Below, one piece after another: positions 17,432 to 28,229 of a stretch of 57,044 nt of DNA (the stretch's first letter is position 1; each line of letters begins with the position of its first letter). The position numbers were made by a program, and so were the translations under genes. The stretch covers positions 1 through 57,044 of the forward strand of contig JBFMHB010000010.1 of the NCBI GenBank assembly GCA_040752915.1, given 5' to 3'. Source of the stretch: Acidobacteriota bacterium. Lineage in GTDB: Bacteria; Acidobacteriota; UBA4820; DSQY01. The notes under the pieces are model-generated. The model made no database searches, had not been told where the DNA came from, and worked only from the letters and a program-made list of their open reading frames with translations.

Positions 17432-20400
17432 GGGGTGCCTCCCTTCGGGCGAACACGAAGCCTCTCCGGAATGACCCGATCCACCTGCTGGCAGAAGTCC
17501 CGAAAGGCCGGGTAATCCTGAGGTTCGATCCGCTCCGCCGCCACCGCCACCGTGGTCACCACCCGGACGCCTTCCGCCTCGCGGGTGATCGTCCGCTCCA
17601 CCTTCCCGAAGGCCGTTTCCAGCCGCACGGGCGGCGGGGGAATCGCCTCGGCGCCTCCGGGAAGGGCGTACGTGACGTCGTACGTCTGGTGCCAACCGTG
17701 GTCGAGCTGGAGAGGCAGGGAGCGGCGCTCGAGGGTGGCCAGCCGGGAAGAGAGGTCCAGCCTGCCCATCCAAAGGGGGAGGCTCACGATTCCTGCGCCG
17801 TCCGGCCGCGCGGCCTGGCCGAACCGGCCCACCATTTTGATCCGGAGCGGGGAAGTGAGGCTCCGCATGTCGCTGGATTCGGCCGCTGTCAGCCTGGAGC
17901 CGGGGAACGTCCCCGAAAGGTCCCGTTCCAGCACTTCCCGGAGGGTCCCGGGGTCTTCGTACCGGCTCCGGATCCAGGCGCACTCCTGGCCCCGGACCAT
18001 GACCTCGACGCTTCCCACGGCGTCGGCCGAGGCCGGGTCCATCTCCAGCCGGTAGACCGCCCGATACGTATTGGCCTCGGGACCTGCGACGGGGGTGCGC
18101 GCCGATCGGGTCCTCCCGTCGGGCCAGACGATCTGCACCCGGACTCCCTGGTCCATGTCCGGGAGTTCGTCCATGGCCGAATATTCGGCCGTCCCGTCCA
18201 GGTAGAGGTCCAGTTCAGGGACGTAACATATGGCGTGGTTGAACACGGCCAGGGAGGCCGGCTTTTCCGCGATCTCCCCGTTGTCGCGCGTCCTCACCAG
18301 CACCATGGCCGCGTCGAAGCCGGCCTGCCGGAGCAGGACGGCCATGAGCAGGGCCTTGTCCTTGCAATCTCCGAAGCGCCGCGCGTAGACCTGGCGCACC
18401 TTGTAGGGCAGGTAGCCGTGGACTCCGAATTCCAGCCCCACGTACCGCGTCTGCTGGACCACCCAGCGGTGAACGGCCCGGACCTTGGCCTCGTCGGAAT
18501 CCAGCCCCGCGATGATTTCCGCCGCCTTCGCCCGCATCTCCGCGTCGGGCTCCCACTGGTCCTGGGTGAAGCGCGCGTACCAGATCCCCATGGCATCCCG
18601 GTCCTCGAAGGTGGATACATGGAGGTAGGAGGCCGTTTCCGTAAACTCGGGGGAGCCGGGCTCCCGCTCCACGGGGGGCAGGTCGCGGACGTTCCAGCGG
18701 TAGACCTTCTCCTCTCTTCCGGAAACGACCATGGGGGCGACGTCCAGACGCTCCTGGTGCAGATACAGGGGGAACCCGGACGGAAGGAGCAGGGTGTACT
18801 GCTTGGTGAGAACGGGGAGGGATTCCCCGAAGGGCACGAAGTCCCCGAAATACTGGCCGAACTCGTTTCCCTGGCCCACGTCGGAAATCCGGTATTCCAC
18901 CCAGAGCAGGTCCCCGGGCTGGATGGAGGGAAAGGTCAGGACGAGGTTCCGGTTGCGGTAATAGAGCCGGACCTGAGGATCCGAGAGGGCATCGGTCACC
19001 ATCACTTCCGAGTGGACCCTCGTCCCGTCGGCTTTCTGAATGGACGCCTCCAGGACCTGGACCTCCTCCCGGTCGGGATCGAAAGTCACGGACACGGACT
19101 GGAACCGCTCGGCGGAGGCCGAGTCGAGGATCTTCACCACACGTTGCACATATCGGGAGGCCAGCCCCGTGGATTGAACCTTCACGACCTCCGAATCCAG
19201 GAGAACGGCGGCGGGCTGGCCCGCGAAGGGCCCGAGATCCCGGGAAAGATCCTCCGGGGACACCCTATAGGAGGCCCAGAACTCCTCCTGGCGAGGGCTC
19301 AGAAAGGCCACCTTGCGCTTAAGCGCCTCGTTCTGGGGCATCAGAATCAGGGCCTGCCTGTACGCGGCGAGGGCCCCTTCCCGGTCTCCCAAGGTCTCGA
19401 GGACGTCTCCCAGGAGGTCGTGGCCCTGGGACCAATCGGGGCACCAGCCCAGAAGCCGTTCCAGGAGGGCCCTGGCCTCGCCCGGGAGGTCCAGCTCCAG
19501 GAGCCTGGCGGCGTAGGCGGCGGGAAGTTCCCGGTCGAGGGGATGGAGGGCCATGGCCCGCTCGAAAAGCCGGCGCCCTTCCTCCACGCGGCCACGGTTC
19601 ATGGCTCTCTCGGCCTCCGAAGCCCAGACCCCGGGATCGTCCTGTCTCGCCTTCAGGAAGAGGTCCGAGAGCGCCTCCTCCTCGGACCTGGGCCCGAACC
19701 TCCGCAGAGCCGCCAGCGCCGCCGACCTCACGTCGGCGCAGTTCGGGTGGTCCTTCAGAAGGCGGCGAAGCGTGGCCGCCGCGGCGCCGTCCGAGGCGAA
19801 CTGCATTCGGACCCTGGCCTCCGCGGCCTCCAGGGAGGGGCTGGCCGGATCGGCGGATCGGGCCCTTCTCAGCCATTCCAGGGCCGGAAAAGGCATGTTC
19901 CGGTCCATGTAGTGGGCGGCGAGACCCGCCAGGAGCGCGGGGTGCTCGGGGTTGGCCTCGACCCCCTTCTCCAGGGCGGCGCGGCGCGCGTTGTGGTCCT
20001 CCTCCGCGTCCGCGAGGGCCAACCACGCCAAAGGATCTCCGGGACGGGCCTCGGCGGCCTTCCTCAGGTACTCGATGTGGCGCGGGTCCGAGCGGTCGTG
20101 CCAGCGGAGACGATGAAGATAGTACCCATAGTCACCCAGGGCTCCCGGATCCCCCGCGTCGGCCTGCTCCTTCAGGAGCTTCTCGGGGTCGCGAAAGACG
20201 AACCCCTCGGCCGGAGCGCCGTTCTTCGCCAGAATGGCCTCGCGTTTCTCCTTGACCAGCCGAGGATCTCCAACGGCCTCCCATCCGCCCAGGGGGTTTC
20301 CATCGGGATCCGTGAGGCGGAGGGTGAAGTTCCACCCCGACTCCTGGTTGCAGAGTTTCACGAGGATCGTGTTCCAGCCCCTCCGGAGCGTGCAGCCGTA

Positions 20401-21090
20401 GGCGTACTGGTCAAAGGCCCGGCCCGAGTAGGTCCGACGGGAGCCCACGAGTTCCCCATCCACCCAAACCTTGTGCGCCTCGTTGTAGCCGCCCCGGAGG
20501 ACGCACGGGGTGTCCGAGGCGACGCGCACGAAGGAGAGCGCGTAGCCGGTGACCTTCTCGGCGGGGTCGAGGACCTGGTCCAGGGGGACTACGCCCCCCG
20601 GCGCCGGCACGGGCAGAACCCTCCAGGAGATGGGATGGACCTTGCCCATGTACACGACGTCCATTTGCAGGTCGTTCTCGGGGGGGTAGGCGGCATCGAA
20701 GCCCGACTTGGATTCGTCCTCGAAGGGGCCCAGCAGGCTCCAGGCGCGGACGAAGGCAAGCGAGGCGTCCAGCGCTTCCGCCTCCTCGAAGTCCCCGCGC
20801 GCCCGCAACATGGCGGAAAGAACCGAGGCGGCGTGGGCCTTGACCTCGGGGGCCGAATCGGAGGCCGAGAGCAGGGCCCTCAGCCCGTCCTCCAACTCCC
20901 GATCCCCGTCCACCGCGTGGGCGAAGGACTCGGCCCGATACAACGCGCAGATCGCCCGGGGACCGGCGCGGTGTTCTTTCATGGAACGGATGCAGGCGGA
21001 CTGGAGATCCGAAAAGGAATCCGCCCAGGCACCCGCCGGAAGGATTGCGGCGAGAAGAAGGGCGGCTCGCAGGATCGCTCGGTATGGCAT
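17428..21090 (-). CDS. giant exported DUF3857 / transglutaminase-like protein with intact triad
   Basis: A 1,220-aa protein. Signal peptide at 1-24 (ending GAWAD); TPR-like helices; a galactose-binding-like beta domain (about 170-310: KVWVDGELVGSRR, GWNTILVKLCNQESGW); TPR array (about 340-640); DUF3857 (about 640-760); transglutaminase core with Cys909 in FGDCKDKA, His952 in FNHAICYV and Asp965 in YLDGTAEY. The triad is complete, so peptide-bond or ester chemistry in the periplasm is plausible; no member of this architecture has a function I can name. The ATG at 21090 overlaps the radical SAM stop by one base. Confidence 0.9.
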   Translation of the reverse strand: MPYRAILRAALLLAAILPAGAWADSFSDLQSACIRSMKEHRAGPRAICALYRAESFAHAVDGDRELEDGLRALLSASDSAPEVKAHAASVLSAMLRARGDFEEAEALDASLAFVRAWSLLGPFEDESKSGFDAAYPPENDLQMDVVYMGKVHPISWRVLPVPAPGGVVPLDQVLDPAEKVTGYALSFVRVASDTPCVLRGGYNEAHKVWVDGELVGSRRTYSGRAFDQYAYGCTLRRGWNTILVKLCNQESGWNFTLRLTDPDGNPLGGWEAVGDPRLVKEKREAILAKNGAPAEGFVFRDPEKLLKEQADAGDPGALGDYGYYLHRLRWHDRSDPRHIEYLRKAAEARPGDPLAWLALADAEEDHNARRAALEKGVEANPEHPALLAGLAAHYMDRNMPFPALEWLRRARSADPASPSLEAAEARVRMQFASDGAAAATLRRLLKDHPNCADVRSAALAALRRFGPRSEEEALSDLFLKARQDDPGVWASEAERAMNRGRVEEGRRLFERAMALHPLDRELPAAYAARLLELDLPGEARALLERLLGWCPDWSQGHDLLGDVLETLGDREGALAAYRQALILMPQNEALKRKVAFLSPRQEEFWASYRVSPEDLSRDLGPFAGQPAAVLLDSEVVKVQSTGLASRYVQRVVKILDSASAERFQSVSVTFDPDREEVQVLEASIQKADGTRVHSEVMVTDALSDPQVRLYYRNRNLVLTFPSIQPGDLLWVEYRISDVGQGNEFGQYFGDFVPFGESLPVLTKQYTLLLPSGFPLYLHQERLDVAPMVVSGREEKVYRWNVRDLPPVEREPGSPEFTETASYLHVSTFEDRDAMGIWYARFTQDQWEPDAEMRAKAAEIIAGLDSDEAKVRAVHRWVVQQTRYVGLEFGVHGYLPYKVRQVYARRFGDCKDKALLMAVLLRQAGFDAAMVLVRTRDNGEIAEKPASLAVFNHAICYVPELDLYLDGTAEYSAMDELPDMDQGVRVQIVWPDGRTRSARTPVAGPEANTYRAVYRLEMDPASADAVGSVEVMVRGQECAWIRSRYEDPGTLREVLERDLSGTFPGSRLTAAESSDMRSLTSPLRIKMVGRFGQAARPDGAGIVSLPLWMGRLDLSSRLATLERRSLPLQLDHGWHQTYDVTYALPGGAEAIPPPPVRLETAFGKVERTITREAEGVRVVTTVAVAAERIEPQDYPAFRDFCQQVDRVIPERLRVRPKGGTP

Positions 21091-21959
21091 CAAGTTCCTC
21101 TCAAGAAGGACGGACGGAGGGGGACGATCCCGGCCCTGGCCGCCGCCACGGCGGCGAGGAGCCGGTCCCGGTCCCTGGACAGGCGCCCTCCGATGGGCAA
21201 GGGGTTGGAGGCGTGATTGGCCCGAAAGACCGTGTCTCGAAGCTCCGAGTGCCGCAGGAGGATCTCCAGTTCCCGCAGGATCCCGAGGTCGTCGGGAAGG
21301 GAGAAGCGGCCGGCGGCGAGTTTCCTGAAAAGGGGGGCTTCCGGGACCGGATACCACGTGAGGGCCGAGAGGTACTCGGGCTGCATGAGGGAAACCACCT
21401 CGGCGCTGGCGCGGGCGTGGGCTTCGGATCCCTCGACTCCCCCGAGCCCCAGGAGGACCATGACCGAGGCCGCAAGGCCGGCGGCGCGTCCCTTCCGCAC
21501 GGCGTCCACGATCTCCTCCGCCGTGGCGCCCTTCCCCACGGTCCTGAGCACGTCGTCGGAGCCCGATTCCATGCCCAGGTAGAAGAGGTCCAGGCCCGCT
21601 TCCCTCAGAACCTGGAGTTCGCTCCCCGCCTTGTCGAGCAGGTTCATGGGCGTGGCGTAGAGCGAGGTCCGGCGAAGGCGGGGAAAGGCGGTCCGCAGCT
21701 CCCCCAGGACCTCCACCAGGAGCTCCGTCGGAGCGGCCAGGGCGTCGCCGTCGCCCAGGAAAACCCTCGGACAGTCCGGCCAATCAGCGGCGGCCTCCCG
21801 AACCTCCTCCCTGATTTCAGCCAGGTCTCGGACTCGGTACGCCTTGTTCCGGTACATGGCGCAGAAGGTACAGGCGTTGTGGCTGCACCCCACGGTCACC
21901 TGGAGGATGAGGCTTTCGGCTTCGGATGGCGGGCGGAAGACGGGTTCGACGTAGCGCAT
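21090..21959 (-). CDS. radical SAM protein with a CxxxxCxxC cluster
   Basis: A 289-aa radical SAM enzyme. The iron-sulfur site is Cys25-x4-Cys30-x2-Cys33 (GCSHNACTFCAMY), one residue longer than the textbook CxxxCxxC. This spacing is a known trait of a family sometimes mislabelled as histone acetyltransferase or coproporphyrinogen oxidase. FLGDGDAL and LGMESGSDDVL follow, matching the SAM-binding strands of the Elp3/MiaB-like fold. The start is set by MRYVEPVFRPPSEA, the usual family N-terminus. The reaction is unknown. It ends one base into the transglutaminase gene, so the two are coupled. Confidence 0.85.
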   Translation of the reverse strand: MRYVEPVFRPPSEAESLILQVTVGCSHNACTFCAMYRNKAYRVRDLAEIREEVREAAADWPDCPRVFLGDGDALAAPTELLVEVLGELRTAFPRLRRTSLYATPMNLLDKAGSELQVLREAGLDLFYLGMESGSDDVLRTVGKGATAEEIVDAVRKGRAAGLAASVMVLLGLGGVEGSEAHARASAEVVSLMQPEYLSALTWYPVPEAPLFRKLAAGRFSLPDDLGILRELEILLRHSELRDTVFRANHASNPLPIGGRLSRDRDRLLAAVAAARAGIVPLRPSFLRGT

Positions 21960-22032
21960 CAGGCCTCGGACCACCAGTATAGGCCAATCGCCGAAGCCTT
22001 GCACGGGGCCCGGTGCCCGCCGCTCCGATCCC

Positions 22033-22689
22033 CTACCCTGGAGATCGAACGTCCGGGGCCCGCACGTACAGGGGCGCCAGGGGCTCTCTCCTACGACCCT
22101 CCAGAAGGGCTTCCCAGGCATGGACGGCGGCCGGGACGGCCAGGTTGGGAACCTCGGCGAGGAGGCGGCAGGAGGCCTTCCAGCCCCCCACGAGAGGTAC
22201 CCCGTCCCCCACGGCCCAGGCGGCGCTGGCCGCCCTCTCCGCCGCATCGGCGGGCGATAGGGCCAGCGGGGGTCCCAGGGCGCTCACGGCGGCGCCCGCG
22301 CGCCGGAACCCCTGAACGTAGACCTCGCTCCGCCGCGCATCCAGGAGAGCCAGCCCGTCTCCCTCCCAGGCGACGGCGCGGGCTAGGGCCTCCAGGCTCC
22401 CCATCCCGAAAACCGGCAAAGCCAGGGCCGACTGGAGCCCGAGGGCCGTGGAGATCCCCACCCGGAGCCCCGTGAAGGAGCCGGGCCCCGTGACGATCCC
22501 GAGGCCCGCCAGCTCGCCCCTGTCCCTCCCCGCCTGGCGCAATACCCGATCCATCGAGGCCAGGACCCTCGTCGTGTGGGTGCGCACCTCCTCCCCGTGG
22601 CTGGCCAGCAACCGGCCGTCCCCCCCCACGAGGGCCACGTGGAGCCACCTCGTGCACGTATCCAGACCCAGAACGAGCGCGCCGGACAA
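22033..22689 (-). CDS. tsaB: tRNA threonylcarbamoyladenosine biosynthesis protein TsaB
   Basis: A 218-aa member of the TsaB (YeaZ) family, the scaffold that pairs with TsaD for t6A37 synthesis on ANN-decoding tRNAs. The ASKHA-fold landmarks are clear: LGLDTCTRWLHVAL for the phosphate-1 loop, and the family signature GPGSFTGLRVGIS around residues 70-82. Length is normal. The start is a TTG with GAGGA six or seven bases upstream. A GC-rich hairpin separates it from the membrane protein gene at 22763. Confidence 0.93.
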   Translation of the reverse strand: MSGALVLGLDTCTRWLHVALVGGDGRLLASHGEEVRTHTTRVLASMDRVLRQAGRDRGELAGLGIVTGPGSFTGLRVGISTALGLQSALALPVFGMGSLEALARAVAWEGDGLALLDARRSEVYVQGFRRAGAAVSALGPPLALSPADAAERAASAAWAVGDGVPLVGGWKASCRLLAEVPNLAVPAAVHAWEALLEGRRREPLAPLYVRAPDVRSPG

Positions 22690-22709
22690 ATGCCGTCCTC
22701 CGACGAGAA

Positions 22710-22734
22710 GAGGGGCCCGCGCCGCGGGCCCCTC
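22710..22734 (-). terminator. GC-rich hairpin, possible terminator of the DUF4870-like gene
   Basis: A near-perfect inverted repeat (GAGGGGCCCGCG with its complement) lies between the minus-strand membrane-protein gene and tsaB. On the minus strand it is followed by TTCTCG, a weak T-tract, so termination may be partial. Confidence 0.5.
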
Positions 22735-22762
22735 GCTCAGGACCGCGTCCCTGCGGCCCGGA

Positions 22763-23167
22763 TCAACCGAACATCTCGGCGATCTTGTGGACCAGGGGGA
22801 TCTCCCACTTTTCGCCCTTGAAGGCCTTCATCCAGGCCATGATGTTCACGACCAGCATGAAGATGAAGAGCCCGCACATGATGCAGGGCGTGAGGAAACC
22901 GCCGATGCCCATGGTGACGGCCCCGAGGACCATGCCCAGAACGATGGAGACGAAAACGCCGATGACCCAGAGAACCAGGACCACCGCGGCAAAGGCCAGA
23001 CCCTCCCGGCCGTGCCAGTACACGTATTCCTTCTGGGGGTCGCTGCGCTTGTCCTTGAACATGAAGAACGGAACCAGCGCGAGGATTCCGAAATACGCCA
23101 GGAACAGATGGATCTTGTCTTCGTCCGCGTACGGCTTCGCGCCGCCGACCATACCGGGGTCACTCAT
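22763..23167 (-). CDS. small Tic20/DUF4870-like membrane protein
   Basis: A 134-aa integral membrane protein with an N-terminal hydrophilic stretch and about four hydrophobic segments (FLAYFGILALVPFFM, GLAFAAVVLVLWVIGVF, and two after residue 80). The pattern DKIHLFLAYFGI, a conserved YWHGREGL loop after the first segment, and a final amphipathic WMKAFKGEKWEIPLV match the Tic20/DUF4870 superfamily, whose bacterial function is unknown. The ATG at 23167 is chosen because GGAGG lies five bases upstream; a GTG two codons earlier would overlap that site. Confidence 0.85.
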   Translation of the reverse strand: MSDPGMVGGAKPYADEDKIHLFLAYFGILALVPFFMFKDKRSDPQKEYVYWHGREGLAFAAVVLVLWVIGVFVSIVLGMVLGAVTMGIGGFLTPCIMCGLFIFMLVVNIMAWMKAFKGEKWEIPLVHKIAEMFG

Positions 23168-23193
23168 GGCCACCTCCCTTCCCAGTGAAATCA

Positions 23194-23222
23194 GTATACG
23201 CCCTCTCGTCGCTTTCCGAAAG
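23194..23222 (-). promoter_or_regulatory. probable promoter of the DUF4870-like gene
   Basis: On the minus strand TATACT (23199-23194) is preceded, after 17 bases, by a weak -35 (TTTCGG, 23222-23217). It sits 27 bases before the start codon. Confidence 0.45.
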
Positions 23223-23239
23223 ACCCGGCATGCGCCCCC

Positions 23240-24310
23240 TCAGACCTCCTGGAACATGAACGGCCGCAGGCACTCCAGCCGGGATTCCACGTCCTCCGGG
23301 TGGATCATCCAGGTGGCCGCGGCCACGCTGGACAGGATGGAGTTCCCGTCCTGCGGCGTGTAGCAAAAGCCCGTGATCTGCGTCCCCCCCCGGGAGACGG
23401 CGAGGGATCGCACGGGCAGGACCGTCTGGCTGAGGATCCGTCCGTAGTAGCCGTGGTCCCGCCCGAAGGAGAAGACCGTCCCGGAGGATTTCTTGTAGGT
23501 CACGGCGACGCGGCGGTTCGCGTGGATGTGCCCCATGAGAGCCTCGAGGGTGACGGGTTTGCGAACCCTGAGCTGGAACCAGATCGTGTGCATGTATTGG
23601 GTGTTGATCTTCACGGCCGAAGAGTAGATGTCGAGTTCCTGGCCCAGGGTCTTGAACAGGTGCCACGCGTCGCGGGCGTGATGGGTTCCGAAGGTCTCGT
23701 CCTCGTGCCTTCCCGCCTGGGGGGAGGGGATGTACGAACCCTCCTGGGAGATGTCGTTGGCCCTCCTCATGCACAAGAACCTCCCCTCGCCGAGGTTCTG
23801 CGGGTTCTCGCCGTTTTCCATGCCCAGGACGTGAAGGATCGCCGCGATGTTGTGGGTGTTGCACGAGACGATCTGGATGAAGCGGTCCTCGCCCGGCACC
23901 AGGGCCCTGTCGTTGATGCCGCGGGCGTACATCTTCCCGAACCCGAATTCGGAGCCCTGGGCGAGAAAGCCCTTGACGCCTTTTGCATAGGGGAGGTAGA
24001 GCTTTTCCTTGTTCTGGTTCCCCACCGGGGTGCAATCGATGACCACGGTGGCCCTCTGGAGGGCGTCCGAGGCCGTCAGGGAGGGCTCCATTCCCATCTT
24101 GTGAAAGCCCTCATAGGCCTCCGGGTCCGCCGCCAGCAGGGCCCCGTCCTGGAGGAGGGCCGTGACCTTGGATCGGTCCTCCAGAAGCGGCGTCCGCTTG
24201 TGGAAGGTCACCTCCTCGAAGCCGAAGTGCTCTTTCATGCGGCAGAGGAGGCCGATGAGAGGCTCTCCGATGGTCCCCGTACCGACGACGTGCACGACTT
24301 TCCTGGCCAT
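23240..24310 (-). CDS. archaeal-type (type II) glyceraldehyde-3-phosphate dehydrogenase-like protein
   Basis: A 356-aa oxidoreductase resembling archaeal GAPDH rather than the bacterial type. VVGTGTIG is the nucleotide-binding loop, and VVIDCTPVGNQNKEKLY matches the archaeal DATPxGxGxxN segment. VSCNTHNIAAIL carries the catalytic cysteine in the archaeal SCNT context. MRRANDISQ, then an FGTHHARDA stretch, follow in the archaeal order. It lacks the ASCTTN motif of bacterial GapA. Identity to true GAPDH is modest by eye, so substrate could differ. The ATG at 24310 has GAGGAGG eight bases upstream. It has its own promoter and lies downstream of ahcY. Confidence 0.75.
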   Translation of the reverse strand: MARKVVHVVGTGTIGEPLIGLLCRMKEHFGFEEVTFHKRTPLLEDRSKVTALLQDGALLAADPEAYEGFHKMGMEPSLTASDALQRATVVIDCTPVGNQNKEKLYLPYAKGVKGFLAQGSEFGFGKMYARGINDRALVPGEDRFIQIVSCNTHNIAAILHVLGMENGENPQNLGEGRFLCMRRANDISQEGSYIPSPQAGRHEDETFGTHHARDAWHLFKTLGQELDIYSSAVKINTQYMHTIWFQLRVRKPVTLEALMGHIHANRRVAVTYKKSSGTVFSFGRDHGYYGRILSQTVLPVRSLAVSRGGTQITGFCYTPQDGNSILSSVAAATWMIHPEDVESRLECLRPFMFQEV

Positions 24311-24469
24311 GGCATTCACCTCCTCGGGCGCTCGATTCGCAACCCCGAAAAGATCCCGCCCATCGCACCGGCTTCCTCTTCGATCCGGCCTCCCTGAAAT
24401 GGGACGGGGGAGCGTGCGCGCTCCCCCCGTCGCGGTCCTTCTCGCGGGCCCATCGGGCCCTTTTGTCTC

Positions 24470-24497
24470 AGTATAGGTCCCCCGCCGGGCGGCGCAA
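24470..24497 (-). promoter_or_regulatory. probable promoter of the GAPDH-like gene
   Basis: On the minus strand TATACT (24475-24470) is preceded after 16 bases by TTGCGC (24497-24492). The 238-bp region between ahcY and this gene also contains two T-less GC hairpins, at 24507-24526 and 24403-24431, of unknown role. Confidence 0.55.
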
Positions 24498-24548
24498 GTC
24501 CTGGTCGGGGCGCACCCGAGCGCCCCCCATCGGGACCCCTCGTTCGGC

Positions 24549-26995
<2,447 letters not shown>

Positions 26996-27037
26996 GGCTT
27001 TCTGTTCCCTTTCGAAAGGCTGAAAATCAGCGGGCTT

Positions 27038-27067
27038 TATAGCACCCGGGCGGCGGGCCGGTCAAGG
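27038..27067 (-). promoter_or_regulatory. promoter of metK-ahcY
   Basis: On the minus strand TTGACC (27067-27062) and TATAAA (27043-27038) are separated by 18 bases, a good housekeeping-type promoter. The deduced leader contains two small inverted repeats, GCTGATTTTCAGC and CCTTTCGAAAGG. Confidence 0.7.
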
Positions 27068-27082
27068 TCCGGGGCGGCGGGG

Positions 27083-27688
27083 TCACTTCACGATTTTCGC
27101 CTTCAGCGTGACCTTGCCTTCCTTGGAGGAGACCGTGAAGACCACGTCCTTGGCGCCGTACTTGGACGCGATGGCTTCCTTCTGCTTTCGGATGTGGGCC
27201 TCGAAGGCCTTGAAATCGGTCTGGGGGAGCTCCCCCGCGTCGATCCTGGCCCGAATGAATTCCTCGAACAGACTCCGGAGGGGGTCGGCCGGAGGGGCCG
27301 CCTTGGGGGCCGCCGCGGGCGGGGCCTTCCGTGGGGCGGGTTGGGGGCGCGCCAGCTCCAGATCCTGCAAGTCCTTCTTGGCCCGGCTGATGGAGCCCGC
27401 CAGCCGCGGATCCTTCACCAGCCCGTCCTCCCTGGCCCTCAGCCATTTGTTCCATTGCTCGTTGTGGAGGATGTACTTGTTCATGAAGCTCTGGAAGAGG
27501 AATTGCTGGGCGATCTTGCTCAGGCCCGATGCCGCGTAGGCGCGGGTCAGGCGGTCGAGCTCGCGGTGCTCCGCCGTGGGCGGGTCCTTGGCCCCGCCCG
27601 CGAAGAACAGATCGTACTGGTGCCGCACCACCTCGAAGAGGCGCTGCATGCGGGCCATGTCCTTCGGAAAGTCGCTCTCGCCCGGCAC
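27083..27688 (-). CDS. MXAN_5187-like protein of unknown function
   Basis: A 201-aa soluble protein. The N-terminal half is helical with conserved-looking aromatic residues (FLFQSFMNKYILHNEQWNKW). A proline/alanine-rich linker at about residues 110-133 follows. The C-terminal half ends in a helix and two strands (DVVFTVSSKEGKVTLKAKIV). This ending resembles what is annotated as the MXAN_5187 C-terminal domain; I offer that name tentatively. The start is uncertain: a GTG at 27688 with GGAG eight bases upstream, or an ATG at 27658 with AAGGA. It stands alone upstream of metK. Confidence 0.65.
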   Translation of the reverse strand: MPGESDFPKDMARMQRLFEVVRHQYDLFFAGGAKDPPTAEHRELDRLTRAYAASGLSKIAQQFLFQSFMNKYILHNEQWNKWLRAREDGLVKDPRLAGSISRAKKDLQDLELARPQPAPRKAPPAAAPKAAPPADPLRSLFEEFIRARIDAGELPQTDFKAFEAHIRKQKEAIASKYGAKDVVFTVSSKEGKVTLKAKIVK

Positions 27689-27773
27689 CTGGTGTACTCC
27701 GAGGCAAGGCTACTACGATCGCCTTTCTTTTTCCAGGCCGTAGGCGCACCCTCGTGCCGCGCCCAGCACCCTC

Positions 27774-27800
27774 TTGACAGGAGGGGGTGGGGGGTAAATT
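27774..27800 (+). promoter_or_regulatory. possible promoter for the small-peptide cluster
   Basis: TTGACA at 27774-27779 is a consensus -35. The best -10 is TAAATT at 27795-27800, with a short 15-base spacer. The transcript would have a leader of roughly 170 bases before the GTG at 27976. Confidence 0.45.
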
Positions 27801-27975
27801 CTTGCCCTGAAAAGGGCAGGAGAAGCGGTTCCCTCGGGGTCATCCGGGGCGTGGCTTCAGGAGGATGGCCGGGTAGGCCCTCGGGAGAGGCCCCTCCTCC
27901 CCGGCTTTGGAGGCGTGGCGAACCGGGAGTGTGTGTCTCCATAAGACCTTCAGGGACGCCAGGAGGGTGAGTGCC

Positions 27976-28155
27976 GTGAGCAAGAAGACGATCCGCAGGG
28001 TATCCATAAGCGTGGCATTGTGGGTCTGCTGCTCGATCTGGCTGTGGGCCATGAGACCCAGAGACACGTACATCGGCACTTGGTACGAAGGCACAATCTA
28101 CGGCGGTTGGTGCGCAGCCGACGTTCCATCGGATTGCGCGCAGGTCTTCCCGTAG
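27976..28155 (+). CDS. small membrane-anchored peptide with two C-terminal cysteines (59 aa)
   Basis: I do not recognise a family. The peptide has a basic start (VSKKTIRR), a single hydrophobic helix at about residues 9-26 that includes Cys18-Cys19, and then about 33 exported-side residues that are rich in Tyr, Trp and Gly (GTWYEGTIYGG). It ends WCAADVPSDCAQVFP with Cys46 and Cys54. The GTG start is supported by AGGAGG nine bases upstream. The composition, a leader-like helix followed by a short Cys-bearing tail, resembles precursor-type peptides such as the Bacteroidetes NVEALA family, which also neighbour six-bladed propellers. No sequence identity to that family is claimed. Confidence 0.6.
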   Translation: MSKKTIRRVSISVALWVCCSIWLWAMRPRDTYIGTWYEGTIYGGWCAADVPSDCAQVFP

Positions 28156-28162
28156 TGTTGCA

Positions 28163-28213
28163 GGAGGGGCGGAGGGGAACGATTCACGATGTCTCCTCCG
28201 CTCCTCCCTTTTT
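28163..28213 (+). terminator. intrinsic terminator or attenuator after the small peptide
   Basis: GGAGGGGCGGAGG (28163-28175) pairs with CCTCCGCTCCTCC (28195-28207) as a 13-bp stem with one G-U pair. A 19-base loop separates the arms, and the stem is followed closely by TTTTT. It lies between the peptide gene and the propeller gene and would let the peptide be made in excess. Confidence 0.65.
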
Positions 28214-28229
28214 CAGGGGGTGATGAAGG

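Noticed and set aside
13076-21216. Very long open frames on the plus strand across the two transglutaminase-like genes
   Set aside because: They are antisense shadows of GC-rich coding sequence, with proline/arginine/glycine/histidine-rich translations and no recognisable domain or ribosome-binding site. Similar shadows cover nrdJ, rnj, the GGDEF gene and others.
21090-21959. The radical SAM Cys-x4-Cys-x2-Cys spacing as a damaged active site
   Set aside because: The same GC(S/P)HNxCTFC spacing is a family trait, so it is not evidence of decay.
24450-24467. GGGCCC-ATC-GGGCCC-TTTT as a plus-strand terminator
   Set aside because: No plus-strand gene precedes it; on the minus strand it falls just after the proposed promoter and lacks a T-tract on the right side.
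26996-27082. A SAM or SAH riboswitch upstream of metK-ahcY
   Set aside because: The promoter leaves a leader of about 36 bases and I find no match to SAM-I, SAM-II or SAH aptamer cores; only two small inverted repeats are present.
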